From Erythrophleum ivorense (taxonomy: Eukaryota > Streptophyta > Magnoliopsida > Fabales > Fabaceae), in contig JAIUCV010000397.1 in NCBI GenBank assembly GCA_026724425.1, positions 496,001 through 560,000 of the forward strand: 64,000 nt of DNA, in the 5' to 3' direction. How positions within the stretch are numbered: position 1 is the first letter of the stretch; every line of letters begins with the position of its first letter. The translations under genes were made by a program, and so were the position numbers. This document shows positions 51,001 to 63,579 of the stretch, piece by piece. The notes beneath the pieces were generated by a model that was not told the origin of the DNA, ran no database searches, and saw nothing but the letters and a program-made list of their open reading frames with translations.

Positions 51001-54000
51001 TGATCTCTTGAATGTCTTGTATGATTGATTCACATGCCAAGGTTGCTTTTAAAATGTCCATGACTTCTAATTTCTCCATGCATGCATTTGTAAAGCTTGC
51101 TTTGCATATATTATGTATGATTGAATGGGAGATGAGCTATTAGGATTCTTTGAATCTCATCCCCTCCTCTCCAATGACTTAATATGCTAGGTGGACCAAG
51201 CAATTATGGTGAAGGGAGCCAACTACCATGAAGAGGAGAGATTGACAAGCTTATGTATTGTTTTGTCTATTTTGAAAACATAATGATGGTTCATAATGTA
51301 TATGATGTTGTATATGTACTATAAACCTTGAGACATGTATAAATATGCTATTATGTGATGTTTATAACTATGGATATGATGTATGAACTCTAGAATACAA
51401 TTCGAGTTTGTAATGTCCAAATATACAATATGGAAGTATGATGTAAATGTGCAAAAATGTAGGTTGAATGGCCAAAATGAGATGCATGAGGTTTGGGACC
51501 ATTTGGGCAGCTCACACAAGTCTCAAATGTACTTTTAGACTTGCCCAAAAGGTGCCACAACCAAGGGAAGGTCATTTGGCAAATTTGGTACCTCATATAG
51601 AGTCAAATTTGACCATAATGGAATCCTATATCACTTTTTGGCCAAATCAGCTAGTCTTGATCTAAGATTTGGCATGCAATTAGGTCTCATTGAGAGTTTT
51701 TTGGGAAGCTAAAGATTATAATTTTTGGGAGTCTACAAAATATTTGATGATTTTTCAAAGTTGGCAATTTTCATAGTTTCTGGTTTGCTGCACTATTCAT
51801 TTGGTCCAAAATTATTTTCTGTCACACAAGGCTCAAATGATGTCCAATTATCACAAAATTTAATACAAAGAAACTAGATGATCACAGTGACTTGTGCCAG
51901 CTAGAAGCATCTCATTTGGACGTTTAAAGAGAGAGATATGAATTTTTGAAGTTTCTGTCCAATATTAGTAAATTTGCTTGACCAGAAGTATTGTTCCAAT
52001 GAATTTTGAGGTCTAGACTTGATGAATTGATTTGGAGATATTTTTTTGCTCGAGTTAACATCCAAATATTTCCATATTGGTATCATTTGTATGGATTGGA
52101 TTTTGGTGAAATTAATTGGACATTTTCAAAATTTCTACAGAATTCTTTGACAACTCCAGAATTCAGTCAGACCTCTAGACCATTTTGGATGTCAAACGTC
52201 CTCTGTGATGCATGTTATGATATGGGTATATTCTTAGTGTGAATTAGACATCCTAAAATTTCCATAATGACCAATATTGTATGATTTTGAATTTTCTAGA
52301 TTTAGTTATGATTTTCCAAAGTTGGGTTAGAAAATGGAGCAAATCTGGCCAAAAATATACTTGCTTATTTTGAGCTCCATTTCAGTTTCCATGAGTTGTG
52401 GGCATGATTTTGAGATCCAAATGAGTTGTAATGATGTAAATAAATATAAGGATGTATAGTATGAGCTTACACGGTCCACATGACACCGATAGCAAATTTT
52501 TAACTATAACGCAACACAAGAAAGTCTATTATTTTAATGAAAATTTTCACTTCCTACTTATAATATATCACATAAGTATGTAAATGATGATGGAAATGAG
52601 CTAGAAAATATGGTGTTACAAAATGTCCAATGGCTTTCCTTGGGGTTTGGCACCTCTTGGGCAAGTCTAAAAGCATAAATAGGACTTGTATGAACTATCC
52701 AAATGATCACAAACTTTATGCATCTCATTTTGGCTATTCCACTTCCATTCATACATGAATTTCCATAATGTAAAATTACCATTACATGACCGAAATAAGT
52801 ATTTACATACATATAACCCTAGCTCTCATTTATACATAATACATTAACATAATTATACATGCTCATAACATCATAGGTGATATACAACTAGGGATTTCAT
52901 CAATTGCTATCCATAAGGACTTAAAGTAATAATTTCAAGACATTTTGATGTTATGGCCTCATCTTTAAGATGGTTGGCTTTCATTACCTTGCTCTCTTGG
53001 TCCACCTAGCATGTTAGAATATTGGAGAGGAGGGGATGAGATTCAAAGAATCCCAATAGCTTATCTCCCATTTAATCATACATAAAACATGCAAAACAAG
53101 TCTCACAAATGCATGTATAGTTATGTTGACATGTGAAAACATTCAAGAGGCATTTTCATCATTTGAGAAAGTCATACATAGCATACAAAGGCTTGCCAAG
53201 CAAGTGGATTGGCCTCACCCTTTTACTTGTGGATTTTGGACTTGCCTCACCCATTCTTTAAGAGGTTCTTAGACTCAACCATGCTCCTTGAAGTCAATCT
53301 CACTTTTGGGAGACTTTTTACTTTGTTGCAACTAATCTTAAAGGTTCTTGGCTCATCCTCACCATGGCTAAGAGTTCTTGGCCTCACCACACTCAAGCAA
53401 ACTAAGGCAAACATCATTTGAAAAACATAATACATCATCATGGTACCATGGAGTAAGAGCTCATGGTAGAATATTTTTCATGGCTTGAAATACATATACA
53501 CATATTTAAAAACAAGTAAAGCAAGCAATCATGCATGAGAGAAGGTGGAGGAGCTACTTTGCTAGCATTTGTACACTTTTTTCCTTAAGCCTTGAATCCT
53601 CCCCCTTGGCGTCACACACCCAAGAAGGTAGAGATCATTCCTCTTAGCTTAGACGCATCACATGGAAGCTAATTATACTCTTGAAGTAAAGTCTAAGGCC
53701 GCACAACTTGTTTAGATACTAGCTTAGCTAATTAGCCCCTTTATGTTTCCAAGAATGCACCTAATGAAACAATACCCATCAAATAAATTCTAGGCTCCAT
53801 TCTTTCCTTTTAAATATGATTATTGACTCCTTATAAGTCTCTTGGAGTCATCACACAATTAAAATAAAGAGTCTAACTACATGTTACTTCTTTAGGTCAT
53901 ATTATGAAACATAAGGCATCAACTCACTTTTTATGGTTTCTAAATGTTTCCCAAGGCCTCCCCTCATCTTCATTCATCATATATGACTCAAGAATAGGCT

Positions 54001-55285
54001 TAGAAAAATTTAAAACTCTCCCTAGCTACAAGAACCTCTCTTGGCTGAACTTATGCATGGTTTTGGCACCCATGGACTTTGCCTTGTTTTCTCAAAGGAA
54101 GAAGCACATGGGGAGACTTCTAGGGATCTTAAGAACTCATTTAAACCTAGGAATCATTATACAAAATCAGATTTTACAAAGTACACTTGAAATCCTAGAA
54201 ATTGCATCTTTAAATTCTATGATTTTTTGTTAATTCTCTTTGCATATTCTTAATCTCCATAACCTTTTTCCTAAGAATCACCCTTGGTTCTACTTAAAAA
54301 TCAAACCCTCCTACAGTTTCTTAAGTGGGGCGAAATGGTGAAGGAGGAGGAGCAAAGGTAGCAGCTATGGAAGAAGAAATTACCTTATTTTCATGTTTTT
54401 TCTCACTTGAATCTTATCTTCTTTAAGCTCCTCTCTTCAAATCCAAAATTTTTCCTTAATTTCTCCCTTAAAACAGATGTATAAACTTCATTACAATCAT
54501 AGAAAACAAAGGATAATGGAGGAGAAGAGGTTTAGAATAAAGAAAGCATGAAAAACCATGAAATTCCTTACCTTTTCCTTGCTTTTTCTCCTCCTTTCTT
54601 CTCCTCCATGGTACACCTAAGAAAGCTGTGTTTTCTTTGGTTTTTGGGCAAAATAGGTTGTGCAAATGAAGGGGAGAAGAAATAAGAAATTTAAAGAGTG
54701 TTCAAGAAGCTTCCACTTTCTTAAAAATTCTAATTTTGTTCTTCGTTTTTGGTATTTTCATTTCTAACTTGTTTTAACTCCTTTTTGAAAACTGTCTTTT
54801 CTATTATGAAATTTTTGTTCCCAATTTACTAAAATAGCTTTAGAATCGTTCAAATTGGAGTTAAAACCTTCCCGAATGAATTTGTCAAAGTTCAGGTACA
54901 CTGATGTTGGAAAACATCCACTGGAGGGGATTTAATTGTCTCGGGGCATCCTATGATTTTCAGGGCCTCTGAAAACCCTGGAAAACTCAAAACTTTCATT
55001 TAAAAAGCCTTGCTGTGTGAATTCTAAAATTTTCTCAAAATTATGAAAATGCCATTACGTTTTGTAAGTTTTTTGTAAGAAATTGTTTCTTTATTCTAGC
55101 TCTATTTTTCTTTCTTTTGGAGCTTGAGATTCTCATTTTTAGGAGCCTAGAATGCTTTTCAAATTTTTTGGAACCTTAACTATTTCATTTCGGAGGACTT
55201 GCTTTTGTATCTGGTGAATTTCGTTCGTTTATAGAGAAACTGCATGTTACATTTCTCACGTTTTCTTTTGTTTTTAGATGTTACA

Positions 55286-55313
55286 CTTTTCAAAGAATGA
55301 TAAAGATCACAAG
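55286..55313 (+). pseudogene. 28-bp viral RT sliver between two insertions
   Basis: This is the only viral sequence left between the two reverse solo LTRs. It starts with the CTTTT duplication of the left LTR and ends with the ACAAG duplication of the right LTR. It reads in the viral frame as FSKNDKDH and continues at 58351, so the two insertions are independent and precisely mapped. Confidence 0.85.
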
Positions 55314-58300
55314 TGTCACAACATATATCTCATTGCTAATTCCATATCATTCTACTCTTATGGCAATAATTTGATAATTGTTACCAAGCTTTTGGCAACA
55401 ATTTTGACATATTTTCCATACTAATTGAAGCTATAACGGTCAAAATTTGAATTCTTTTTCTTCTTCACTTAGAAGAACCATAGACAAGTTTGTTTTTATC
55501 TATAAAACTAAGACTTGAATCCCATTTACATAGGAAAGCCATATAACCTAATATGGCCTTTTTGACATAATAAGGCCTTAAATTTCAAAAATTCATAACT
55601 TAAGTTACCTAACTCCAATTTATATAACTTAGGTATCTACAATGTGAATTTTATAATGTATAAATTTTAAATAAATCATTTGACCCCTTAAAACCCATGA
55701 AAATAGCAACTGAACCAATAGTTATAATACAGGGCATTTTTACATAATTTTTTCAATTTTAAAAATTTATAAAATATTCTGTATAGTTCCAAAAATTTTT
55801 ATTCTTAGCTTATTTAAAAGCTCTATAAATTGTCTAATTATATGCCAAATTTCAGCTTCAAACTAGGTCATTTGGGCTCACAAGGTTAAAGGTGCAATTT
55901 ATAGCTCATTTGGACCAAAATTAGTTCTAAAGTGATGCAGTTGGCCTATACTTTGCACTCTCTCATTTTGAAAAAATTTTAATCATTCTAAATATTATTT
56001 CCATAAGGTCTAATGCATGAAATAAAGCTTGCATCAAAATATGACTATCCTATATCACATGTATAAATTTATGTGCCAATGGTCCAATCATACATCAAAA
56101 TGGCTCATATTCATGTTCTCAAACTTATACATATGTTTCTGTTGCAAAGCCTTGTCATTCACATAAAGTTCATCATACATGTATATACTTATTATCCGTT
56201 CAAGTCTATCATATACAGCAAGTAAGTATAGATTGCAAAGTTCTAGTTACATCATTTCTTAATGCCTAATTGTTATCAATTTCTTTTCCTTTACTTGGAG
56301 AATGTGAAATAGTTAGTGGGAAGAACATGGGTGAGATTCTGGGGAGAATCTTAGTAGCAAATTTTAACGAAATTAATGCATATAAGAATGCCATGAGGAA
56401 ATGTAATACATGTGCTGCAAGCATGTTATTCATACATATCATGAAATGCAAATGCAACTAGCTAGACTCAACTATACTCATTTCTGGGCTAGGGAAGAGC
56501 TACTACACTCAATTCCCTTCTATAGGGAGATAGGAGCCAAAAACATGTCAAACTCATGCATACAACTCATAGTGTAAAGCATATCAAAGCATAGCTCATG
56601 AATACATTAAGCAACTACACATAGAAGCATCTCAACTCATTTTAACATTCACATGAATGCAAGATAGAGATAATATTGCCTTTTGACTTTGAGGGCTCAA
56701 AACTACCACTAACCCACTTGGCTCTTGTCTTTCCCCTGGCTTTGTTTTGCTTGACATCCACAAATAGATGAGCATGGGCTAAATTGGCTTATATATAGCA
56801 ACATGCAAGGCGGAATAAGTCATTAGGATCCACTTGAATTTTTATTATTATCACCTAATTCTATTAGAATTCAATATGTCATTTTAGGCTCTTTAAGAGG
56901 CAACTCTTGAATTTCACTTTTTAGGTTTCAAACTTTCACTTGCTATGAGCCACATATCTCTAATGAAATTCATTGGAACCATCATATGCATTATTACACA
57001 AGCTAAAAGCCATGTTACTTTTTTAGGCTCATTTTGAACCCTAAAATGTGGCTTTTAAATTCAATTCAATGGTTTCTTTAGTGTCTATAATTCATATCTA
57101 GGCCACTTATAATCTTAGAATCAATAAAACAACTCCCCAGCTACTCTGTCCCTACCATGGCTGAATCTAGCACATTATGGAACTTAAGGGTCTCTTAGGG
57201 AATTTGATACCTATCTTTGGCTCCTTTCTAGATTAAGGATGATCTTAAATGGCTTAAAACATCTTCCTAAGGTTCCAAAACTTTTAAAGTGCAATTTGAA
57301 CCATAAGTGGTCTAGCTTGAATTCTATAGCTTCTTAATTAATTCTAGTAACATAATCTTACTCTACACTATTCAAAACCCTTAGTTCTCTCATGTTTTTG
57401 CCTAACCAAAGTCTCCTCCTCACTCTCTCTCTAGGTCTAATTATGGAAGGAGAAAAAGACCAAGGAATATCAATTTTTTATAATGCATAACATACCTCCT
57501 TTGAAAGCTTGTTGAATGGTAATTACCTTGCTTTATTTGGTTGCTTCAAACCTCTACTTTTCCTCATGAAGTCAACCACCAAAATTATCCTTTCAAGAAA
57601 CTAAAACTATCATTAGAAAGAGCATGAAGATAGGAGAAGGTTTTATAACTAGAATATCATGAAATTATGCAAGTTTCCTTACCTTATCGGCTTTTCTTTC
57701 CTCTCTCTCTCTCTCTCTCTACTTTTTAGACACCATGGCTATTGGTTTTGAGCAAAACATAAGTTAGTTATAAAGAAAAACAAGGTAATGTGCCATTATA
57801 TGTAAGGAAGATGAATAATTTAAAACAATTTTAAAATTCTATTTACATGCTTACACTTTAACCCCCTTCATTTGAGCCTATTTTATATCCTTTCAGAAAC
57901 CATCTTTTCCATATGAAAGTTTAGGCTCTATACTTTATTAAAGTATTTACTTTGAAATTTTTGGGATTTAAAACTATCTTGAAAAGTCTAGTCAATGTTA
58001 CAGTCAACTGATGTCCTAAATCATACATCGAAAGGGTTTTAGTTATTCTGATGGTTCCCATAGTTTTTAAGGCCTCTAAAGACCCTAGTGAGTTCAATTT
58101 TAGATTTTAAAACTTTCTTCCTTGAGTTTTTAAAGTTTCACTTGAAATTATGATTTTTCCATTGCGTTATCAGTTTCTTCTGTTTAGTTACTTTTGCTTT
58201 GGTTTTAGGCCATCATTGACTTCTTATGCTTGTTTCTGAATGCTCTAATTAATATTATATCCTTGCTTGCCGTTAATTCATTTTATTCTAGGGTCCGCTT

Positions 58301-58350
58301 TTGTTACCTTACTGGTTCTAGTTTAGTTTTTAGAAGGACTAGATGTTACA
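55314..58350 (-). mobile_element. Solo LTR, family A, reverse (TSD ACAAG)
   Basis: 3037 bp. The left end is TGTCACAAC and the right end is GATGTTACA. The target duplication ACAAG is perfect (55309-55313 and 58351-58355). On the - strand it begins TGTAACATCTAG and matches the gypsy LTR halves 15019-16530 and 22763-24282, so it is the solo form of that element's family. A (CT)n run lies at about 57697-57720. It interrupts the viral RT gene. Confidence 0.93.
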
Positions 58351-60140
58351 ACAAGAAACTCTTGTAGCATTTCCTATAGATTACTAAACACTGTGGGATA
58401 ATGCTCTTAGCTCACAAATGGTAGTTGGCTAGGCCCAAATTGAATCCCTAAGATTGCAATTTTCTTATGGACATAGCAATCTAGCCCACATATAGCCCAA
58501 GAACTTCTCAACTTTCCTAATGAAAATCTTATAGTAAATTGAACAATTCTTAGGGATTGTAAATTTCATTAGAGATTTCACCCCTCATATGTCTAATCAC
58601 ACCATCTAACTGTGCAAGCTCCTTATGAAGAAAAAAAAAGAATCCTTCACTTTGGGGTCTAAACCAGATAGCAGCTATTCAACATCGTAAGAGAATCACC
58701 CAAAATCCTCCACATCTTAAGATTCATGATAAAGAAAGAAGAATCTTGAATAGATGCTGATGATTATTATTGGAGTGCAGTGCTTATTGAAGACATCAAT
58801 GGCAAGCATCTTTACTATGGTCACATTAGCGACGAGTTTAAAGAATCCAAAAAGCACTAGAACATAATGTATAAGGAGATTTTCACTATCAAGTATCGGA
58901 TAGAGAAATTCAATTTTCATCTTAGTCTTTACCACTTTAAAGTATAAATAGATAACTCCTCATTTCATGAAGTGTTTAAGTCCAATAACAAAATTCTCCC
59001 TAATAAGAAATTACTCAGATGGAAGGACTAGTTTTCCCAATATAAATTCATAGTTCAACATATCAAAGGCCTTACAAAAACTTATTGTAGACCTACTCTA
59101 CAAACCAAAGCTCACACATCTCTATACATTTAAAAAACCAATTCCTCTCATCTTAATGGTTCACTCTATTTCTTATAGTACCCTTCTAAATCTTATATTT
59201 GTTCCCACTCAAAATAAGGAAGACTTCCCACCTTGCTCAATGACTCCAACTAAAACCTCTGAGGTTGATTACCTAGCAAAAATGTCCCTTTTCTATTAAC
59301 TTTAGCTTTACCTGAAAAGATCTTCACTACTAGAGTAACCTTTATATTTCAACCTAGACATACCCTTCCTAATCCTTTTTAGGATAAGGACCCTTGTTAC
59401 TAAAGAAGTGTTGTGATACCTTTAGGCTCTTTGAGTTATGTACACTGATGCAATATAAATACTTCCTTTTTATGGTTTACAATGTTCTCTGTAGGGAAGA
59501 GAATAGGTTTTCAAACCTATGGACAATTTTTGAATATTTTCCCCCCTTCACTTGGTGGTGTATGGAACTTTAAAAGATTATCATTTAACAATGCTTATAG
59601 GTAATTCCTTTGGAAAAACAAGGAGCCACATCCATCTTCATCTTTCATAGGCCTTATTAGATAAATATAGGTAAAATTTGTTCAATCAAAATGGAGTTTA
59701 TTTATTGTACACTTTCATAAACTTTCGTTCACAATAGGTAGAAGCTGATAGAAATTTAAAATCATTTTTATGTGATTTAAATCATTACTCCATCTATGCC
59801 AAAATAGTATTTTATACTTATCTTAGACCATATCATAGAGATTTCATCCTTAGTGAACCTCAAATGCCTAAAGTAGACATTCTAGATGATCAAGTCTAAA
59901 ATTTTTAGGATCAACTCACATTTGTCCATAGTATCACACATCTTATTAGGCCTATTACTCTTCAAGGGTCTAGTTCATAAGCCCCAGCCTTAAATGTTTA
60001 CATGTAGGATTCATAAGACCCTTATGATTGTGACACACAAGTAGTTAATCTACAGTTAAGAATTTCTAGAGAAAAGAAAACATCTCATCATAAGGAATTT
60101 GATACAGAAGATGACCTTGAAAATTAAAACCTCTCTTTGC
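58351..60140 (+). pseudogene. Endogenous pararetrovirus: RT end, RNase H and 3' ORF
   Basis: The viral text resumes in the RT connection region (GIMLLAHKW near 58396). RNase H follows at about 58690-59130: Asp residues in IDADDYYWSAVL (58750), then NIMYKEIFTIKYRIEKF, then the HIKG motif near 59058. From about 59240 to 60130 lies a second, more decayed region similar to the 3' coding region of florendovirus-like genomes (function unclear). Stops are frequent throughout. The order MP-coat-PR-RT-RNase H across 39480-60140 matches one viral genome copy once the LTRs are subtracted (about 10 kb of host text). Confidence 0.83.
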
Positions 60141-60530
60141 CATATGAGCCAATAAAATAGGGATAATAAAGGCCCTACTTCCAGTCAAATTTCATCTTTA
60201 TAAAAAGTAGTTCTTGAATTATTTTACTAACTGTTTGATAAAGTTTTATGCATGTGTTAGTAGTGTGTACTTAAAGTCATAAGGTTGTTTGTTTACTATT
60301 TAAAATCCTTGGTTATAAATGTTGTGCCCTCTTCGGTTGTAAGATTATCGAAGTTTGAATGTCACATCCATAGGTGTTTTCCATGAATTCTATCTAAACC
60401 CTTTCTTTCTTTTATAAAATTTTCTCTTGCTTATTTTCTTAGGGTTACCACCTAGAAGTATAAGTATGCTTGCACTTACCTGAAATGAGAAACTTGTGCA
60501 TTAGAAAGTATTAGTATGAAGATTCGTAGT
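60141..60530 (+). other. Likely viral 3' non-coding / promoter region
   Basis: AT-rich, non-coding, downstream of the last viral coding remnant and upstream of a second copy's start. A TATA-like TTATAAATG lies near 60314. In these viruses the promoter lies in this interval; here that is by position only. Confidence 0.4.
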
Positions 60531-60830
60531 ATGTATAACTATGTATTGGGGGTTATGATATTATAAAGTCAACCATTTCATATCTTAAGAAGGTTTGTAG
60601 GAAGGTTAGGAAATTCTTCAACACTTAGGAGTTTAGAGACAATTGTGCCTAAAGAAAAGGCTTATTGTCTTGATGTGTTTGGGGTGAGGTTTCTTATGAT
60701 AATTTTGTTAAGCCTTCTAATTTTATGTTTTACGTTGACAAGGTATTAAACTTGTTCCAAACTTTCCATCTTGTAAATATGTCAATCATTGGCCTTGAGC
60801 TCATTGCAATCGCCAAATTCATGTAATCTC
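60530..60830 (+). pseudogene. Start of a second viral copy (forward)
   Basis: Positions about 60745-60830 match about 39580-39660 in the same direction (AAACTTGTTCCAAACTTTCC against CACTTGTTCCAAATTTTCTA). This suggests head-to-tail viral copies. It ends within 100 bp at an inversion point. Confidence 0.6.
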
Positions 60831-61444
60831 TTTCCCTATTAATATGATGATATATCATTAAAAGTATACCAGGGGCTAGATGTAGGTTTAAATTGGGAAT
60901 TATATTGCTTTATATAAGAAGGTGGAGGATTAAGATCCTCAAAATGGTCCTTAGGGTCTTCCACATATGGCTCTTCTTCATTAAGATGTGATATGGCTAT
61001 GTAAAATGCTGAAATATCAATAATACCTTCTGTGGAATCTTTAGAATTAATAAGAAAGCCTTCCTCTCTTCTTATATCTTTAGAGAATTCAATGGTAAAG
61101 GTGTATTAAGGCACTATATTTTTAAGTGTGGTAGTGGGCTTAAGATCTTTTGAAACATCATGTTCCATAGGTTGTTTGTCCTTATTGTTAGATGGAGGAG
61201 CATGGTGAGGGGAAGTGTGAATAGTTTGAATGTTCAATGGCTTTTTGTATAGGTGGTTGAAGAAAAGGTTTAATGAAAAAAAGGGATTGTCTAGATGTCT
61301 GAGTTTGTTTAGGTGGTTGTATTAGTTTCTTTTGCTAGGATTGGCTTTTAATAGATTTAAAGATTTCATGTGTCATCTTAAAAAATTAACAGTAATTTGC
61401 TTCAAATGGGGTATGCCGGATATAAAGGGGTTATATATGGAGTA
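60831..61444 (-). pseudogene. Inverted viral fragment (movement/coat junction)
   Basis: Reverse complement of about 45260-45860. Matching blocks include, on the + strand, TAAGGCACTATATTTTTAAG (about 61107) against 45607-45627, and TAGATGTAGGTTTAAA (about 60880) against about 45780. It ends where the LTR at 61445 starts. Confidence 0.85.
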
Positions 61445-63400
61445 TGTAATACCCCAAAATTAATTAAAGTATTAATCATAGATTTGGATTAATTAGGAAT
61501 AATTAATATGGAATAATTAGATAAGTTAAGTGAATGAAAATTTTAGAGAGATAAATTATTAATATGGGTTTATGATTTAATAGGGATATAAACTTCATCT
61601 AGGTCCAAATTAATGTAGGAGATCATAATAAGAGGCCAATGGAGGCCCAATAAGCTAAGTGCAGGCCCAATTTGATTCAATGTGATAGAGGCCTAAGATC
61701 CACCTTGAATAGGCTCTTAGGAATGGCCCAATGAACCTTGTGCAAACCCAAAACAATTGAGTCCTTCAAACTTGGCCCAAACCTAATTAATGTTTAGCAG
61801 CCCAATGCATAAGGGTTGGCTCAACAAAGCTTAAATTTGAAGCCCATTTGAAGTTGGATCCTGGAGCAGCCCATAACCCATATTTGACCTAACTAAAACC
61901 CAACTTAAACCCTAAAAACTAACTTAGCCATCCCCATTCTAAAGAACACAAAAAACACAAAGGGAAATTCTGAGCTTAGGAGGGAGGTTAGGGTTTGAGG
62001 CAAGAATTCCATCATTTTTCACCTCTAAGCTCAAAATCAGCCAAGGTACTTGTTATATATCTTAATCCCCTTCTCTTCCTCTTCAATTTGGCCCGATTAG
62101 TTTTTCATTTGGAGCATTTTCACCATACCCAAATTCTGAAATATGGTTGTTTGGTATTTTCTTAGAGAAAATTCGTAGGTTGAGGCTAGCGCTGACATTG
62201 GGTAAATGTAAACTATCCATTCTAATATATTTTCTATTAGTTTAAGACCCAAGTTGATTTATAGTATAGGTGTTAATTATGTACGAATTTGCTTAGGAAT
62301 TTGGGTGATATATTAAAGTTTCTGGTAGAGGACATACTCACTCTGAATTTGGGGATTTGTGATGGCTGGGTAAGTGTTGTTTAGGTAGTCATTAGTATCT
62401 TAAATTCTTTGGGTACTTATTGCTACTATAAATAATGAATTAAAGTAGTAATTCTCTGATGCTATGGTTATAGGGAGATTTTTGTACCATTGGTGGCTGT
62501 TGCAAATTGTCTACAAGTGAGGTAACCGGGACTATATTAATTCCATGCATATGTCTGTTTTAATTTCATATTTGTTGTACATGAATAATTTGAAATGTTG
62601 AATGAATTGGTTAGCTATCTATTGTATTGTGATTAGACCTTGTGAGTCTATGGTGGAGTTATGGTGTGACTGTCGCCCGTGCATGTACTTTGATCGGGCA
62701 CCGGGTTATGATTAAACTTCAGATGCACTGAGTCTTGGTTGTGCTCAATGAGGAGTAGGTGCCGTGGACAGGCCTCTCTCGGTGTTATTGGCCTTTAACA
62801 TGTGAAAATATGATTGCTAGTATGTGATAGTAATCATGATAGCCTAATTGTTTCATTTACTAATATGACTAGTGTTTTTTTTATGCTTATGTGAAATTAT
62901 GCATGTATGCTAATTAAACTGGAATATATGATAGAATTGCCTTGGTTACTGAGATTTGTATCTCACCCAGTTTCATGGGATTAATATTTCAGGTGAAGGT
63001 TCTTCGGGTAAGGATAAGGGGAAGCAAGTGGATGAAAATCTATGAGTTCCAACATGTGGGGAGAAAGCTACACTTAGGTTGATTTATTTAGTATAGATGC
63101 TAAATTTTGTATTCTTTATTGTATAGCATCATCATGTATTCATGTTACCAAGTGTAGGCTCTTATATTTTGATTACCTAGGATGTATTCATTAAGGAGTT
63201 AGACCTCATCTTAGCTTGATATCGGATGTATGAACCTATAACAACTGATGTATGAATTTTACTAAATTTATGGTATGGTATACTATTGGAAATATAATTA
63301 TGTGATGTATTAGATATTGATATGAACCATTGATGTATGAAACCTTTAACGAAATGTATATCGAATGTTAATTTCAGCTCTGTCACTCATTTAGGCAGTG
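61445..63400 (+). repeat. Gypsy-type LTR (family C), end not resolved
   Basis: It starts TGTAATACCCCAAAATTAAT, directly after the inverted viral fragment (flank GAGTA). It matches 12838-14990 in several ordered blocks. A GC-richer patch (62660-62790, CGTGCATGTACTTTGATCGG) and the ATTTGTATCTCACCCAG segment (62963) are typical of plant gypsy LTRs. No primer site or gag follows within the window. Its right end may be near 63400 or beyond the window. Confidence 0.6.
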
Positions 63401-63579
63401 AAGCTTTCTTAGCCACAACATAACTCCCTCCTGTAACTACCTTTCCTAAATTTCATCCCCTACACTTTAATTCCTATCTTAGAAACACCTTAGGACCACT
63501 TCTTCTCATTTTATATGACTCTAATGGTATTTATTCACCCTATTCACCCAGCAATTCTATAGTACCGATTCAAAATTTA

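Larger units (their letters stand above)
48888..52620 (+). mobile_element. Solo LTR, family B, forward, nested (TSD AAATG)
   Basis: 3733 bp, starting TGTAACATCCGG and ending ATGGTGTTACA. The target duplication AAATG is perfect (48883-48887 and 52621-52625). It sits inside the reverse LTR of the same family. A TATA box (CTATATATATGATG, about 49482) is followed by a leader with AAACCCTAGGGAGAGTGG (about 49546) and a purine-rich stretch. The minisatellite is at about 50810-51000. There is no coding region; frames on either strand are short. Confidence 0.93.
47843..55285 (-). mobile_element. Solo LTR, family B, reverse, split (TSD CTTTT)
   Basis: Outer solo LTR on the - strand, in two parts, 47843-48887 and 52626-55285 (3705 bp together). 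The left end is TGTAACACC and the right end is GATGTTACA. The target duplication CTTTT is perfect (47838-47842 and 55286-55290). It interrupts the viral RT 13 bp after the YIDD codons. The 48888-52620 segment inside is a later insertion. The LTR's minisatellite lies at 53190-53400 and its GA-rich leader near 54590. Both halves are reverse-complementary to parts of the inner LTR. Confidence 0.92.
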
